Under the pieces are notes generated by a model. That model saw nothing but the letters and a program-made list of their open reading frames with translations, was not told the origin of the DNA and did no database searches. From assembly GCF_015558675.1 (NCBI RefSeq), contig NZ_JADMOL010000009.1, forward strand, positions 38,895-102,894: a stretch of 64,000 nucleotides of DNA, written 5' to 3'. The stretch's first letter is position 1. Each line of letters opens with the position of its first letter. Source of the DNA: Paenibacillus sp. 1001270B_150601_E10 (GTDB taxonomy: Bacteria; Bacillota; Bacilli; Paenibacillales; Paenibacillaceae). This document shows, one piece after another, positions 41,208-49,488 of this stretch. Both the position numbers and the translations under genes were made by a program.

Positions 41208-41245
41208 AAAAACACCCACCGGCGGATTCCTCCACAAGTGGGTGC
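41208..41245 (-). terminator. terminator of the 68-aa membrane gene
   Basis: CACCCAC (41213-41219) pairs with GTGGGTG (41238-41244); on the minus strand it ends in TTTTT. Confidence 0.75.
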
Positions 41246-41289
41246 TGCTATGCTTGAAACTCTATTTTACACGGATCAAAAATACTTAC

Positions 41290-41496
41290 CTACAAAAAGG
41301 TCTGCTTGAACATTAAGCTAATTAAATAGAAGCAAAATAATGAAAAAAGAATAGCCCCAACACCTAGCGGGTACTTGCGCTGCTTCAAGAAGCGGATACT
41401 GATGACGAATATCGCTGCGTTGATCAGTACAAGCACAACCGCCATGCTGATGATGGCAATCCAATATAATACTTCCATCACGGAAGCGTTAAGCAT
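41290..41496 (-). CDS. small two-helix membrane protein, unknown
   Basis: A 68-residue protein with two hydrophobic helices (about residues 8-32 and 42-63) joined by a basic loop (RFLKQRKYP), so N- and C-termini probably face outside. ATG 41496 has a GGGGGGAAGAG ribosome site; the ORF begins at 41559 but without one. It has its own terminator. No family recognised; its position next to the spore-related YheC/D gene is the only context. Confidence 0.72.
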   Translation of the reverse strand: MLNASVMEVLYWIAIISMAVVLVLINAAIFVISIRFLKQRKYPLGVGAILFSLFCFYLISLMFKQTFL

Positions 41497-41777
41497 AATC
41501 TCTTCCCCCCAATGAAGCGATGCTTCCCTTTCCTCATTCTGCTGGTAATACAATACCATCCATTACTTGGTAATGACAAGCGTTTAATGATGTCTATTTC
41601 ATGACTCTATATTTCAAGAGGACTAAGATAGAATGCTTTAACTTCAAAATAAGGCGCTAGAGATGAACGATTATAGTATGTTCTAGCAAAATAAAGGCGT
41701 CTGCCGTGGACAATCATACAAGAATAGAAGAGGCGAGATGAGTATGTATAAGTATAACGCTGAAAGGGGATATACGC

Positions 41778-42440
41778 ATGGAAGGAAGACAGCTTGCCAG
41801 CAAATGGCTTAAGACAGAAGCGCTCTTGTCAGACCCACGCGTCGCGTCCTATGTGCCTGCCACACGGATGTATAACAGTTCGAATCTGCATCAGATGCTG
41901 AATAAATATGGATTTGTCGTCATTAAGCCCGTCGTTGGAGGGGGCGGAGCGGGCGTCATCAAGGTTACGAAGGAAGGCGGCACCTACCGTTATACGTACA
42001 TGGCACGCACACGTTCGTTTCAAAGCTTTGATGGGCTGTTCAAGTCACTAGCGCAAGCAAAACGCAAGCGTTCCTATCTAATCCAGCGCGGCATTCGATT
42101 GGCAACGGTTGGAGGGCGTCCGATCGATTATCGCGTCAAAGTAGTAAAAACGAGAGGAAGATGGGTGTTTCGCTCCTTAGTCGGTCGAGTAGCCAGACGC
42201 GGGCTCTTTGTTACAAACCTATGCAAAGGTGGGTATATGGTTACTGCAGGGGAAGGAATTAGACGCTCACTGTCAGGACGCTCCGTTCGATCGAAAAAGA
42301 CAGAGATGCGTCGGGTTAGCCGAATCTGTACTTCGATTCTAGAGACGAAATATCCCGGTATCGGGCAGCTGGGCTTTGATTATGGGATTGATCGCAGCGG
42401 AAAAATGTGGATCTTTGAAGTAAATACACGACCGCAATAA
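41778..42440 (+). CDS. YheC/YheD-family ATP-grasp protein
   Basis: A 220-residue ATP-grasp-like protein of the family annotated as endospore coat-associated YheC/D. Visible blocks: FVVIKPVVGGGGAGVIKV (glycine-rich nucleotide loop), SYLIQRGIRLA, DYRVKVVK, and at the end GQLGFDYGIDRSGKMWIFEV plus NTRPQ, the acidic/Asn metal site. It is shorter than YheC/D of B. subtilis and holds only the ATP-grasp portion. ATP-grasp enzymes ligate a carboxylate to an amine; the substrate is not known. AAAGGGGA precedes the ATG. Confidence 0.87.
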   Translation: MEGRQLASKWLKTEALLSDPRVASYVPATRMYNSSNLHQMLNKYGFVVIKPVVGGGGAGVIKVTKEGGTYRYTYMARTRSFQSFDGLFKSLAQAKRKRSYLIQRGIRLATVGGRPIDYRVKVVKTRGRWVFRSLVGRVARRGLFVTNLCKGGYMVTAGEGIRRSLSGRSVRSKKTEMRRVSRICTSILETKYPGIGQLGFDYGIDRSGKMWIFEVNTRPQ

Positions 42441-42566
42441 GCCTGTCTTGCTTCAAGCAGCAAGCGTTCTAGCAATCTTTTATTTTCTACACTATATGAT
42501 AGATTTTATTTGTTGTGTTGGGCATATTAATTAAAGTTACTTATTGTTGGAAACGTCAAAAAGGGC

Positions 42567-42665
42567 TGTGGATAAGCTATCCACATTATTAACCCAAGGT
42601 AAAGAAAGGTTATCGACAGTTGTTAACAAATTATGCACAATATTTCCACAAGTTCCTGTGGATAA
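42567..42665. promoter_or_regulatory. DnaA-box cluster upstream of sda
   Basis: Exact TTATNCACA boxes at 42567-42575 (reverse), 42631-42639 (forward) and 42657-42665 (reverse). One-mismatch boxes at 42577-42585 and 42610-42618, and a weaker one at 42642-42650. Six sites in about 100 bp, directly before the sda promoter. In B. subtilis sda is activated by DnaA through such sites. Confidence 0.88.
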
Positions 42666-42673
42666 CAGAACGC

Positions 42674-42703
42674 TTGTTCTTGGTTTTTTGGTCGTGCTAT
42701 GAT
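42674..42703 (+). promoter_or_regulatory. sda promoter
   Basis: TTGTTC (42674-42679), 18 bp, TATGAT (42698-42703), immediately downstream of the DnaA boxes. Confidence 0.55.
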
Positions 42704-42740
42704 GAGTCTGCAAGAAATAATAGGAAAGGTTGTGAGTGAT

Positions 42741-42890
42741 ATGGCTTTGCTATCTGATGAGTTACTGATTGATTCCTATTATCAGGCTGTACAGTTGCAC
42801 TTGGATGAGGAATTTATCGCGCTGCTGTTTGCAGAAATTCAGAGACGCCGCCTGCATCCAACCCTTCGGCTTGTTCCGGTAGCTCATTGA
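42741..42890 (+). CDS. sda: sporulation inhibitor Sda
   Basis: A 49-residue checkpoint protein that binds the dimerisation domain of sporulation kinases (KinA type) and blocks phosphorelay when DNA replication is active or damaged. The core LSDELLIDSYYQAVQLHLDE then FIALLFAEIQRRRLH matches B. subtilis Sda along its helical hairpin. ATG 42741 with AAAGG upstream is preferred; in-frame ATGs at 42699/42702 fall in the -10 region and have no ribosome site. The DnaA boxes upstream give the expected replication-linked control. Confidence 0.93.
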   Translation: MALLSDELLIDSYYQAVQLHLDEEFIALLFAEIQRRRLHPTLRLVPVAH

Positions 42891-42914
42891 CAGATATAAA
42901 TCTACCATGAGACT

Positions 42915-43184
42915 TTATGATTCTATGTCTAATTGAAGACCGTCAATGTACGTCATGGTATGACAATGTTCACAGTACAGGATATGCACGCACGATGGGG
43001 GAATAGAACCATTATTTTCGCAAGAGGAATCGACCTCAGCGGCTATCCGAACGTCTTCTTGATAAGGAGCATAAGGTCCGACATAGTCTTCCCGTTTGCC
43101 GCGATCACGGCTTGGGTTCAAGCAGTTTGGACATGAAATGTCGGGACTGATTAAGCCGTTACAAAGTGGACAAACATGAAACAA
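42915..43184 (-). CDS. small zinc-ribbon protein
   Basis: An 89-residue protein with a CxxC-x10-CxxC zinc ribbon at the N-terminus (VCPLCNG ... SCPNC) and a second pair near the end (YCEHC). Such ribbons bind zinc and often nucleic acid or protein partners; no catalytic domain is present. Start: the ORF opens at 43205, but TTG 43184 lies nine bases after GGAGG and keeps all cysteines. Its ribosome site and start codon lie inside a large hairpin (43183-43229). Convergent with sda. Function unknown. Confidence 0.75.
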   Translation of the reverse strand: MFHVCPLCNGLISPDISCPNCLNPSRDRGKREDYVGPYAPYQEDVRIAAEVDSSCENNGSIPPSCVHILYCEHCHTMTYIDGLQLDIES

Positions 43185-43229
43185 GGGTATCCGCCTCCAG
43201 TACAAAGATATATGGAGTAGGATACCCTT
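43183..43229. promoter_or_regulatory. hairpin covering the zinc-ribbon gene start (terminator of FNR or SD sequestration)
   Basis: Arms 43183-43199 and 43213-43229 pair at 15 of 17 positions (ten of them contiguous). On the minus strand the 3' arm contains GGAGGCGG and abuts the TTG start. It also lies 40 bp after the FNR stop, where a terminator is expected. Confidence 0.6.
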
Positions 43230-43268
43230 TCTTTCTATTTGTATGTGATTGTGAATAAGAATCTAGGA

Positions 43269-44270
43269 TTATAACTTCATGTTGCTGCTGTGCCCAGGGG
43301 ACAGCTTGGCAGTAGGGTCAACATATACCTTCGCATTGTTGATCGCAGTAGGCGCTTCGCCGAATCCAACAGCAATCAGCTTCAGTTTGCCAGGGTAGGT
43401 TGTAATATCGCCAGCAGCAAAAATACCAGGAACATTGGTCTCCATGCGCGAGTCTACAACGATTGAGCCTGACTCAATGTTAAGGCCCCACTCCGCGATT
43501 GGTCCCAAGGAAGAGACGAATCCGAAGTTGACGATAACGGCATCAACTGCAATCTCGGTCGTTTCCTTCGTCTTCACATGTTGAAGCGTTACCTTCTCGA
43601 TGCGATCCATACCGTGCAGAGCTGCAATCTCCGATGGTGTAACCACATTCACCTTGGAGTTCATCAACTGCTCAACACTGTGCTCATGCGCGCGGAACTT
43701 GTCACGGCGATGGATGAGCGTAACAGATGCAGCGATCGGCTCCAGCATGAGCGCCCAGTCAACAGCAGAGTCGCCGCCGCCGCTAAGTAAGACATGTTGT
43801 CCCGCGAATTGATTCAAATCGCTGACGAAGTAGTGCAGGTTGCTCTTCTCGAACGAAGCGGCTTCTGGAAGTTCCAAACGGCGAGGTTCGAAAGCACCCA
43901 CTCCAGCTGTAATGATAACGGCATGCGCATGATGAACATCCTTATCGGTTGTCACTTCAAAGAGGCGCTCATCAAGCTTCTTCACGCTCTGCACTTTTTC
44001 TTCCAAACGGATATCTGGATTAAAGAGATCCATTTGCTGCTTTAGATTATTTACAAGTTCCTGCGCTGTAACCTTTGGGAAGCCAGCAACATCATAAATG
44101 TATTTCTCAGGATATAGGGCAGCCAATTGTCCGCCAAGTTGAGGCATACTTTCGATCAGGCGCACGGATGCCTGGCGCATTCCTCCATAAAAGGCTGCGA
44201 ACATTCCGGCTGGACCGCCGCCAATGATGAGTATATCAACAGGTTGTTGCTGTGTGGCCGAAGTTGTCAT
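43269..44270 (-). CDS. ferredoxin/flavodoxin-NADP+ reductase, TrxR-like type (YumC-like)
   Basis: A 333-residue flavoprotein that moves electrons between NADPH and ferredoxin or flavodoxin. It has the thioredoxin-reductase fold with FAD motif [23 protein letters not shown] motif [14 protein letters not shown] and the C-terminal FAD motif [13 protein letters not shown], but no CxxC active site, which defines the bacterial FNR2 (YumC) group. The family C-terminal helix after [16 protein letters not shown] is present. GGAGGTG precedes the ATG, about 12 bp upstream. Monocistronic. Confidence 0.95.
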   Translation of the reverse strand: MTTSATQQQPVDILIIGGGPAGMFAAFYGGMRQASVRLIESMPQLGGQLAALYPEKYIYDVAGFPKVTAQELVNNLKQQMDLFNPDIRLEEKVQSVKKLDERLFEVTTDKDVHHAHAVIITAGVGAFEPRRLELPEAASFEKSNLHYFVSDLNQFAGQHVLLSGGGDSAVDWALMLEPIAASVTLIHRRDKFRAHEHSVEQLMNSKVNVVTPSEIAALHGMDRIEKVTLQHVKTKETTEIAVDAVIVNFGFVSSLGPIAEWGLNIESGSIVVDSRMETNVPGIFAAGDITTYPGKLKLIAVGFGEAPTAINNAKVYVDPTAKLSPGHSSNMKL

Positions 44271-44439
44271 CTAATCGGAGCACCTCCAAATGGTGATGTG
44301 ACTATTTTCATAGCATTTCATAAGTCCCATTATAAACCTTCGGCTCAGGATTGAAAACTCCATGATTTACAACTTCTTTCATAAGAAGCTGCGAAATTTG
44401 TCGAAACTTTAAGCTGCTTCACAGAATATTCACATTGTG

Positions 44440-45456
44440 TTACATGACGAGCCACATGCCTAGCCCTGATAAAAGGACGGAACCGATCAGGCAAGCAATG
44501 AAAGCCTTGGAGCCATGAAGCTTGATATCGCTAACATGCATGTTAAGTCCAAGTCCTGCCATTCCCATGCCGAGAAGGATGTAGGAAAAATCTACGATAG
44601 AAGCAGCTGCTTCTGGCGATACCCAGCCCATGCTGCGCACGGTTGCTGCGAGCAGGAAGCCTACAACGAACCAAGGGATAGGCAGTGCCTTCACCTTGTT
44701 AATGAACGAGGTGGACGTATTGGTCTGCACATCCGTGTATGCGTCCGATGAACGCTGGCGGCGCCAGGTCGATACAAAGCCAAGCATCAAGGCTACAGGT
44801 GCGAGCATGGCAACTCGTGACAGCTTCACCATAATAGCGAGGTTAACCGCTTCGGTGCCTAATGAGTCAGAGGCCGCCACCACGTGGGCAACTTCATGCA
44901 GGGTCGCGCCGACAATCTCCCCGTATTGGGCTGAAGATAATGCGAATAATGGCAGGACAAAGGCGTAGACTAGCGTCATGATGGTTCCCATTACGCAGAC
45001 AACGGCCACCGCAGTGCCTGTCTTCGCGCGATTGGCTTCCACCTGAGGCGCGACCGCAACGACTGCCGCAGCCCCGCAGATGCCCGTTCCGCAGGAGACA
45101 AGGATGGCCATATCCCGATCAATCCCAAGAGCTCGTGATAGGACGTAAACAATGCCGATTCCGAAGACGAGACAGACTGCGGCAAGGCCAATCACCTTAG
45201 GACCGGCTTGAATGAGATCCTGCCAGTTAAGGCGAAGACCCATCAAGATAATGCCGAGACGAAGCAGCTTCTGAGCGGAGAACTGAATGCCTGCATCCGC
45301 TTTTTCAGGAATAGGGAACCAATGGCGTACTGCAATACCGAGCAGGATGGCAATAACCAGCGGTCCTAGAATTTGAAGATAGGGCAAGCTGCCTATCATT
45401 TTTGCTATGAGGGATAGAACCAGGGCTAACCCGATTCCAAAAAGCTTATTTTTCAT
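44440..45456 (-). CDS. YeiH-family putative sulfate/anion exporter
   Basis: A 338-residue membrane protein with about ten helices, of the YeiH/YadS (UPF0324) family, annotated as putative sulfate exporters. Family blocks: LRLGIILMGLRLNW, SCGTGICGAAAVVAVAP, TLHEVAHVVAA and a C-terminal helix GMAGLGLNMH. Substrate is not proven. A LysR-type regulator (CbbR/YeiE-like) lies divergently, the usual pairing of yeiH and yeiE in enterobacteria, where YeiE responds to sulfite. AGGGGAG precedes the ATG. Confidence 0.92.
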   Translation of the reverse strand: MKNKLFGIGLALVLSLIAKMIGSLPYLQILGPLVIAILLGIAVRHWFPIPEKADAGIQFSAQKLLRLGIILMGLRLNWQDLIQAGPKVIGLAAVCLVFGIGIVYVLSRALGIDRDMAILVSCGTGICGAAAVVAVAPQVEANRAKTGTAVAVVCVMGTIMTLVYAFVLPLFALSSAQYGEIVGATLHEVAHVVAASDSLGTEAVNLAIMVKLSRVAMLAPVALMLGFVSTWRRQRSSDAYTDVQTNTSTSFINKVKALPIPWFVVGFLLAATVRSMGWVSPEAAASIVDFSYILLGMGMAGLGLNMHVSDIKLHGSKAFIACLIGSVLLSGLGMWLVM

Positions 45457-45559
45457 GACAATCTCCCCTTTTGATGTCTGTCGTGTTTGTCGTTTTATCT
45501 ACACCATACGCTGGAATCATCATAAATGGAAATCAATATATTTTAACTTAATCATCAAA

Positions 45560-45574
45560 TCTATCTATGATAGA
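45560..45574. promoter_or_regulatory. candidate LysR operator between yeiH and lysR genes
   Basis: TCTATC-TAT-GATAGA is a perfect 6-bp inverted repeat in the 280-bp divergent intergenic region, similar in form to LysR T-N11-A sites. The rest of the gap shows no clear gene. Confidence 0.4.
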
Positions 45575-45736
45575 ATAAACGGCAGATAACGGAATGATCA
45601 TGTTAAAGGCAGAAAGCCCTTCTACTAGAGAAGTGGATATATAGAACGGCCAATAGATCACCATAATCCCAATGGATAGGTATCGAATTAATGAATGGAT
45701 TTCGTTATAGCAAATAAAAGCAAGAAGGTGAATGTT

Positions 45737-46636
45737 ATGTTGGATTTCGAGCTGTTAAAGATGTTTATTACCGTTGCGGAGCAGCGGCATTTTTCCCGTG
45801 CTGCCGATATTCTTCATTTGACTCAGCCTACGGTGAGCATGCGGATTCGCCAGCTGGAGGAACAGATTGGGGTCACGCTGTTCGAACGATCCCCGAAGCG
45901 GGTAGAGTTGACGCCAGCAGGGCATATCATGCTTAAGCATGCAAGAGACAGTGTGCAGAGCATGGAGCAAGCACTGCAGGATGTTGAGCGGCTCAGCAAA
46001 GAAGTAACAGGCGAGCTTACCATCGGAGCGAGCTTTACGATCGGCGAATACTTATTGCCTTATTGGATTGCCACTTTTAGCGAGCTGTTCCCGAATGTGC
46101 AAATCCGGGTAAGTATTAAGAATACAAATGATATTGTGCAGGATGTATACGATCATTTGCTGGACGGAGGCTTTGTGGAGGGGCGCGTAAGACGTAAAGA
46201 TATGCAGATCAAGCGCTTTGCTGAGGATGATCTTGTGCTTGTCGCAGGGACAACGCATCCGCTTGCGATATATAGTACCGTTCAGTTGGAACAGTTAGGA
46301 CGCGAAACGTGGATTGTGCGTGAGCCTGGCTCAGGGACGAGATCATACAGCGATCAATTTATGGAGCAGCATGATTTGGAAATCACGAAGCTCTTTGAGT
46401 TTGGCAGCAATCAAGGAGTAAAGGAGGCGGTAAGAGCAGGGCTTGGACTGGCGATTCTATCGAAGCACGTTGTCTCGCGCGAGCTGGAAAGCGGTGAACT
46501 GCGCGCCCTGCATGTGATTGGGGAGAAGTTCGTTCGCCCGCTTACAATCGTCGAGCGCAAGGGCAATGTACCCTCGCTTGCTTGGGAGCAGCTCCTGCAT
46601 GTCGCTCAATCATCTGTCAATCCGCACAAGACATAA
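45737..46636 (+). CDS. LysR-family transcriptional regulator (YeiE-like)
   Basis: A 299-residue LysR regulator with an N-terminal winged helix (FITVAEQRHFSRAADILHLT then QPTVSMRIRQLE) and a C-terminal periplasmic-binding-like effector domain (residues 90-290; TIGASFTIGEYLLP). It resembles CbbR/YeiE-type regulators of anion or sulfur metabolism. ATG 45737 has AGAAGGTG upstream; GTG 45728 is an alternative. It most likely controls the divergent yeiH-type exporter gene, and the inverted repeat at 45560 is a candidate site. Confidence 0.9.
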   Translation: MLDFELLKMFITVAEQRHFSRAADILHLTQPTVSMRIRQLEEQIGVTLFERSPKRVELTPAGHIMLKHARDSVQSMEQALQDVERLSKEVTGELTIGASFTIGEYLLPYWIATFSELFPNVQIRVSIKNTNDIVQDVYDHLLDGGFVEGRVRRKDMQIKRFAEDDLVLVAGTTHPLAIYSTVQLEQLGRETWIVREPGSGTRSYSDQFMEQHDLEITKLFEFGSNQGVKEAVRAGLGLAILSKHVVSRELESGELRALHVIGEKFVRPLTIVERKGNVPSLAWEQLLHVAQSSVNPHKT

Positions 46637-46886
46637 GGAAAAATATTGCATAATAAATCGCTTTCATCGTGTGATAAACCAAAAATACTCTTGTAATTTC
46701 GATGAAAAATAGATATTATTGCATTTGGATTACTAGAAGCGCTTGTCTAACATTGTCATAATCGGTCTACTTGTGCAGACTATATTGTAACGATATGACT
46801 TTTACTTGTATGTGATGTTTTTTATAGGCGGAATCATCTAATGGCAAAATCAATTCGATTTTCTTTTAAGACACGCCTACCCTCTG

Positions 46887-46904
46887 TTGTGGCGTTTTTC
46901 ACAC
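46887..46904. promoter_or_regulatory. candidate Rex (redox) operator upstream of ndh
   Basis: TTGTGGC-GTTT-TTCACAC matches the Rex consensus TTGTGAA-N4-TTCACAA at 11 of 14 positions. It lies 65 bp before the ndh start. The rest of the 330-bp gap 46637-46968 is AT-rich and shows no gene. Confidence 0.5.
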
Positions 46905-46968
46905 ACATCACGGGGCGAGCGTGAAGGAATATACAATGAATGGAACGAAAACTGGAGGCGTAATAGCA

Positions 46969-48165
46969 ATGAGTAATATCCCGAAGGTTGTTATCTTGGG
47001 TGCGGGCTACGGCGGCATCATGGCAGCACAGCGTTTACAGAAGGACTTGAACTACAACGAAGCAGACGTAACCTTGGTCAACAAGCATGATTACCATTAC
47101 TTCACGACTCATCTTCACATGCCTGCTGCGGGAACGGATGTGCTTGATAATGCGCATGTACCGATCTCGAAGCTCATTGACGAGTTCAAGATAGATTTTG
47201 TGAAGTCTACCGTGAAAGAAATTCGTACTGACGAGAAGAAGGTCATCCTCGAGGATGGAACATTGTCCTATGACTACCTTATTATCGGCGTAGGCGGCGA
47301 AACAGAAACCTTTGGCGTACCAGGCATGCATGAGCATGCGATGTTCATTCGCAGCATCAATTCGGTTCGCGCCATTCGCGAGCACATCGAGAAGCAATTT
47401 GCTGAGTACAAGAAGAACCCTGAGCGCAAAGAATTGCTTACCTTTGTTGTAGGCGGCGCAGGCTTTACAGGCATCGAGTTTGTGGGCGAGCTTTCCGACC
47501 GCATTCCACAATTGTGCCGTACACATCAAGTCGATCCTTCCTTGGTGAAGATCTACAACGTAGAGGCGGCTCCAACGGCATTGCCTGGATTTGACCAAGA
47601 GCTGGTAGATTACGCAATGAACACGCTCCAGAAGAAGGGCGTAACCTTCAAGCTTGGTACAGCAATCAAGGAATGTAAAGCAGATGGCGTCATCCTTGCA
47701 ACGGATGAAGAGATCAAATCGGCTACTGTTGTCTGGACAGGCGGCGTACGCGGCAGCAAGCTGATCGAACAAGCAGGCATTGAGAATATGCGCGCTCGTG
47801 TTAAGGTAGACGAGTATCTGAGAGCACCTGGCCATGAAGACATCTATATCATCGGCGACAACTCTCTGATGATTAACCCTGCAAATGATCGTCCATTCCC
47901 GCCAACAGCGCAAATGGCAATGCAGCAAGGACCGGTAGTTGCTCATAACATCGTAGCATCCATCCGCAACCAACCGCTTAAGAAGTTCGAATTCCATAAC
48001 AAAGGAACCGTTGCTTCTTTGGGTAAAGGCCAAGCGATTGGTGTTGTAGGCAATAAGAAGCTGAAAGGCTTCATGGCTGCTCAACTGAAAAAAGTCATCG
48101 ACATTCGTTGGCTGTTCATCATCGGCGGTATCTCTCTTGCTCTCCGCAAGGGTAAATTCCTATAA
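46969..48165 (+). CDS. ndh: type II NADH dehydrogenase
   Basis: Non-proton-pumping NADH:menaquinone oxidoreductase on the inner membrane face. The 398-residue protein has FAD motif VVILGAGYGGIMAAQRL, NADH motif FVVGGAGFTGIEFVGEL, the YIIGDNSLMINP flavin motif with quinone-site PTAQMAMQQG, and a C-terminal amphipathic helix (LKKVIDIRWLFIIGG) that anchors it to the membrane. ATG 46969 follows GGAGG; the ORF opens at 46921 without a better site. Probable Rex control through 46887. A small helical protein follows after 3 bp. Confidence 0.96.
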   Translation: MSNIPKVVILGAGYGGIMAAQRLQKDLNYNEADVTLVNKHDYHYFTTHLHMPAAGTDVLDNAHVPISKLIDEFKIDFVKSTVKEIRTDEKKVILEDGTLSYDYLIIGVGGETETFGVPGMHEHAMFIRSINSVRAIREHIEKQFAEYKKNPERKELLTFVVGGAGFTGIEFVGELSDRIPQLCRTHQVDPSLVKIYNVEAAPTALPGFDQELVDYAMNTLQKKGVTFKLGTAIKECKADGVILATDEEIKSATVVWTGGVRGSKLIEQAGIENMRARVKVDEYLRAPGHEDIYIIGDNSLMINPANDRPFPPTAQMAMQQGPVVAHNIVASIRNQPLKKFEFHNKGTVASLGKGQAIGVVGNKKLKGFMAAQLKKVIDIRWLFIIGGISLALRKGKFL

Positions 48166-48168
48166 TCG

Positions 48169-48417
48169 ATGAGACATTGCAGTGTTCAGGTTCGCGGCCT
48201 ATTAACCCGCGATGAATTGGATCGCTACAACGCGCTGATGGAAGTAGGTTCCTATTTGGAATCCCAAAGCCGATACGACCTGTCCTATACGGTTCAAAAA
48301 GAGGTGGATCTGCTGATCCAGCCTGCGATTGAGCGTCTTAAGGACAAGAGCCGTGCGCGCGACCGGATGACCGAGGAGTACCTTGCCTCTTTGCAAGCAG
48401 ATGCAGACGAGGATTAA
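48169..48417 (+). CDS. small helical protein co-transcribed with ndh
   Basis: An 82-residue, mostly helical and charged protein (ELDRYNALMEVGSYLESQSR; ERLKDKSRARDRMTEEYLAS). It starts three bases after the ndh stop with no clear ribosome site of its own, so it probably depends on translational coupling. No membrane helix or known motif. Position suggests a role tied to Ndh, for example stability or assembly, but this is inference. A terminator follows. Confidence 0.75.
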   Translation: MRHCSVQVRGLLTRDELDRYNALMEVGSYLESQSRYDLSYTVQKEVDLLIQPAIERLKDKSRARDRMTEEYLASLQADADED

Positions 48418-48440
48418 TCCATCGATTCAACTTGATTATA

Positions 48441-48479
48441 AAGCCGATTCGAGCCCCATTCTCGGATCGGCTTTTTTTA
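48441..48479 (+). terminator. terminator of ndh unit
   Basis: A 13-bp stem (48441-48453 with 48461-48473), 7-nt loop, T-run. Confidence 0.92.
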
Positions 48480-48533
48480 TTTGATTGTGTTAGAATTGGA
48501 ATACATAACAGGTATCGTTGGAAGGAGAAAGGC

Positions 48534-49193
48534 ATGGCCAAGCAAAAATGCTACGTTGTCTGGGCTGGGAGAAATCCCGGCATCTATACGTCATGGGCGG
48601 AGTGCCAAGCACAGATCAGCGGCTTTGCTGATGCGAAGTACAAGTCCTATGAATCAAGAAGCGCTGCTGAACAGGCATACAAGGAAGGCTGGAAAGCTCA
48701 TTGGGGAAAAGGGAGCAGTGCATCTGCAAGCAAATCTTCAAGCGGAACGCGCTATAAGAGCTCAAGCATGCCACCAATGGAGCAAGAGATTGATTACAAC
48801 AGCATCTCTGTCGACGTGGGAACGAGAGGCAACCCAGGACCTGTTGAATATAAAGGTGTCGATACCAAAACAGGAGATGTTTTATTTTCCTACGGCCCTA
48901 TTGCCAAGGGAACGAACAACCTAGGAGAGTTTCTCGCGATTGTGCATGGCCTCGCTTACTTGAAGCAGCAAGGCAGCAGCAAGACCATTTACAGCGATTC
49001 GGTCAATGCGCTGAAATGGCTTCGCGAGAAGAAGGTATCCTCAACTTTGGTAAGGGATGAGTCCACAAGAGAGATCTGGACGATGGTTGATCGGGCAGAG
49101 CAATGGCTCCGCAGCAATACGTACTCGAACAAAGTGCTGAAGTGGGATACGAAGCGTTGGGGAGAGATTAAAGCTGATTACGGGCGGAAGTGA
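48534..49193 (+). CDS. viroplasmin/RNase H1-type ribonuclease
   Basis: A 219-residue protein with two domains. Residues 5-60 form a caulimovirus viroplasmin-like nucleic-acid binding fold (KCYVVWAGRNPGIYTSW then the aromatic/basic pattern AYKEGWKAHW). A Ser-rich linker (62-85) follows. Residues 90-219 are RNase H: SVDVGTRGNPG (first Asp), NNLGEFLAI (Glu), IYSDSVNALKW (Asp) and the last Asp in KADYG. It degrades RNA in RNA:DNA hybrids. ATG 48534 follows GGAAGGAG. Like eukaryotic RNase H1 in its layout. Confidence 0.93.
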   Translation: MAKQKCYVVWAGRNPGIYTSWAECQAQISGFADAKYKSYESRSAAEQAYKEGWKAHWGKGSSASASKSSSGTRYKSSSMPPMEQEIDYNSISVDVGTRGNPGPVEYKGVDTKTGDVLFSYGPIAKGTNNLGEFLAIVHGLAYLKQQGSSKTIYSDSVNALKWLREKKVSSTLVRDESTREIWTMVDRAEQWLRSNTYSNKVLKWDTKRWGEIKADYGRK

Positions 49194-49211
49194 ATCATAA
49201 AGACATAGAAG

Positions 49212-49243
49212 ACAGCCACTGGTGAGCTAGTGGCTGTTTTTTT
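49212..49243 (+). terminator. terminator after RNase H gene
   Basis: ACAGCCACT (49212-49220) and AGTGGCTGT (49229-49237), then seven T. Confidence 0.92.
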
Positions 49244-49488
49244 GTGGGATGAATGTGGTCATCATCCAAAAATAGGGTTAAAGAGAAAACTAAAGTGCAA
49301 CTACTCAAGGTCTAAAGGTGTTTATTGAAGTGATGCGTTATTGCGTCATATCCTATATGGATGCTAATTTGGAAAGATGCAAAGCGACGTCATGTCATTG
49401 AAGAAAGCAACGAATGAATCTGAAACCGTTTCCTTCAATTTAAAACATAGGGAATACCATTGATGATTGATAAAAGGAGGCAATCGAC

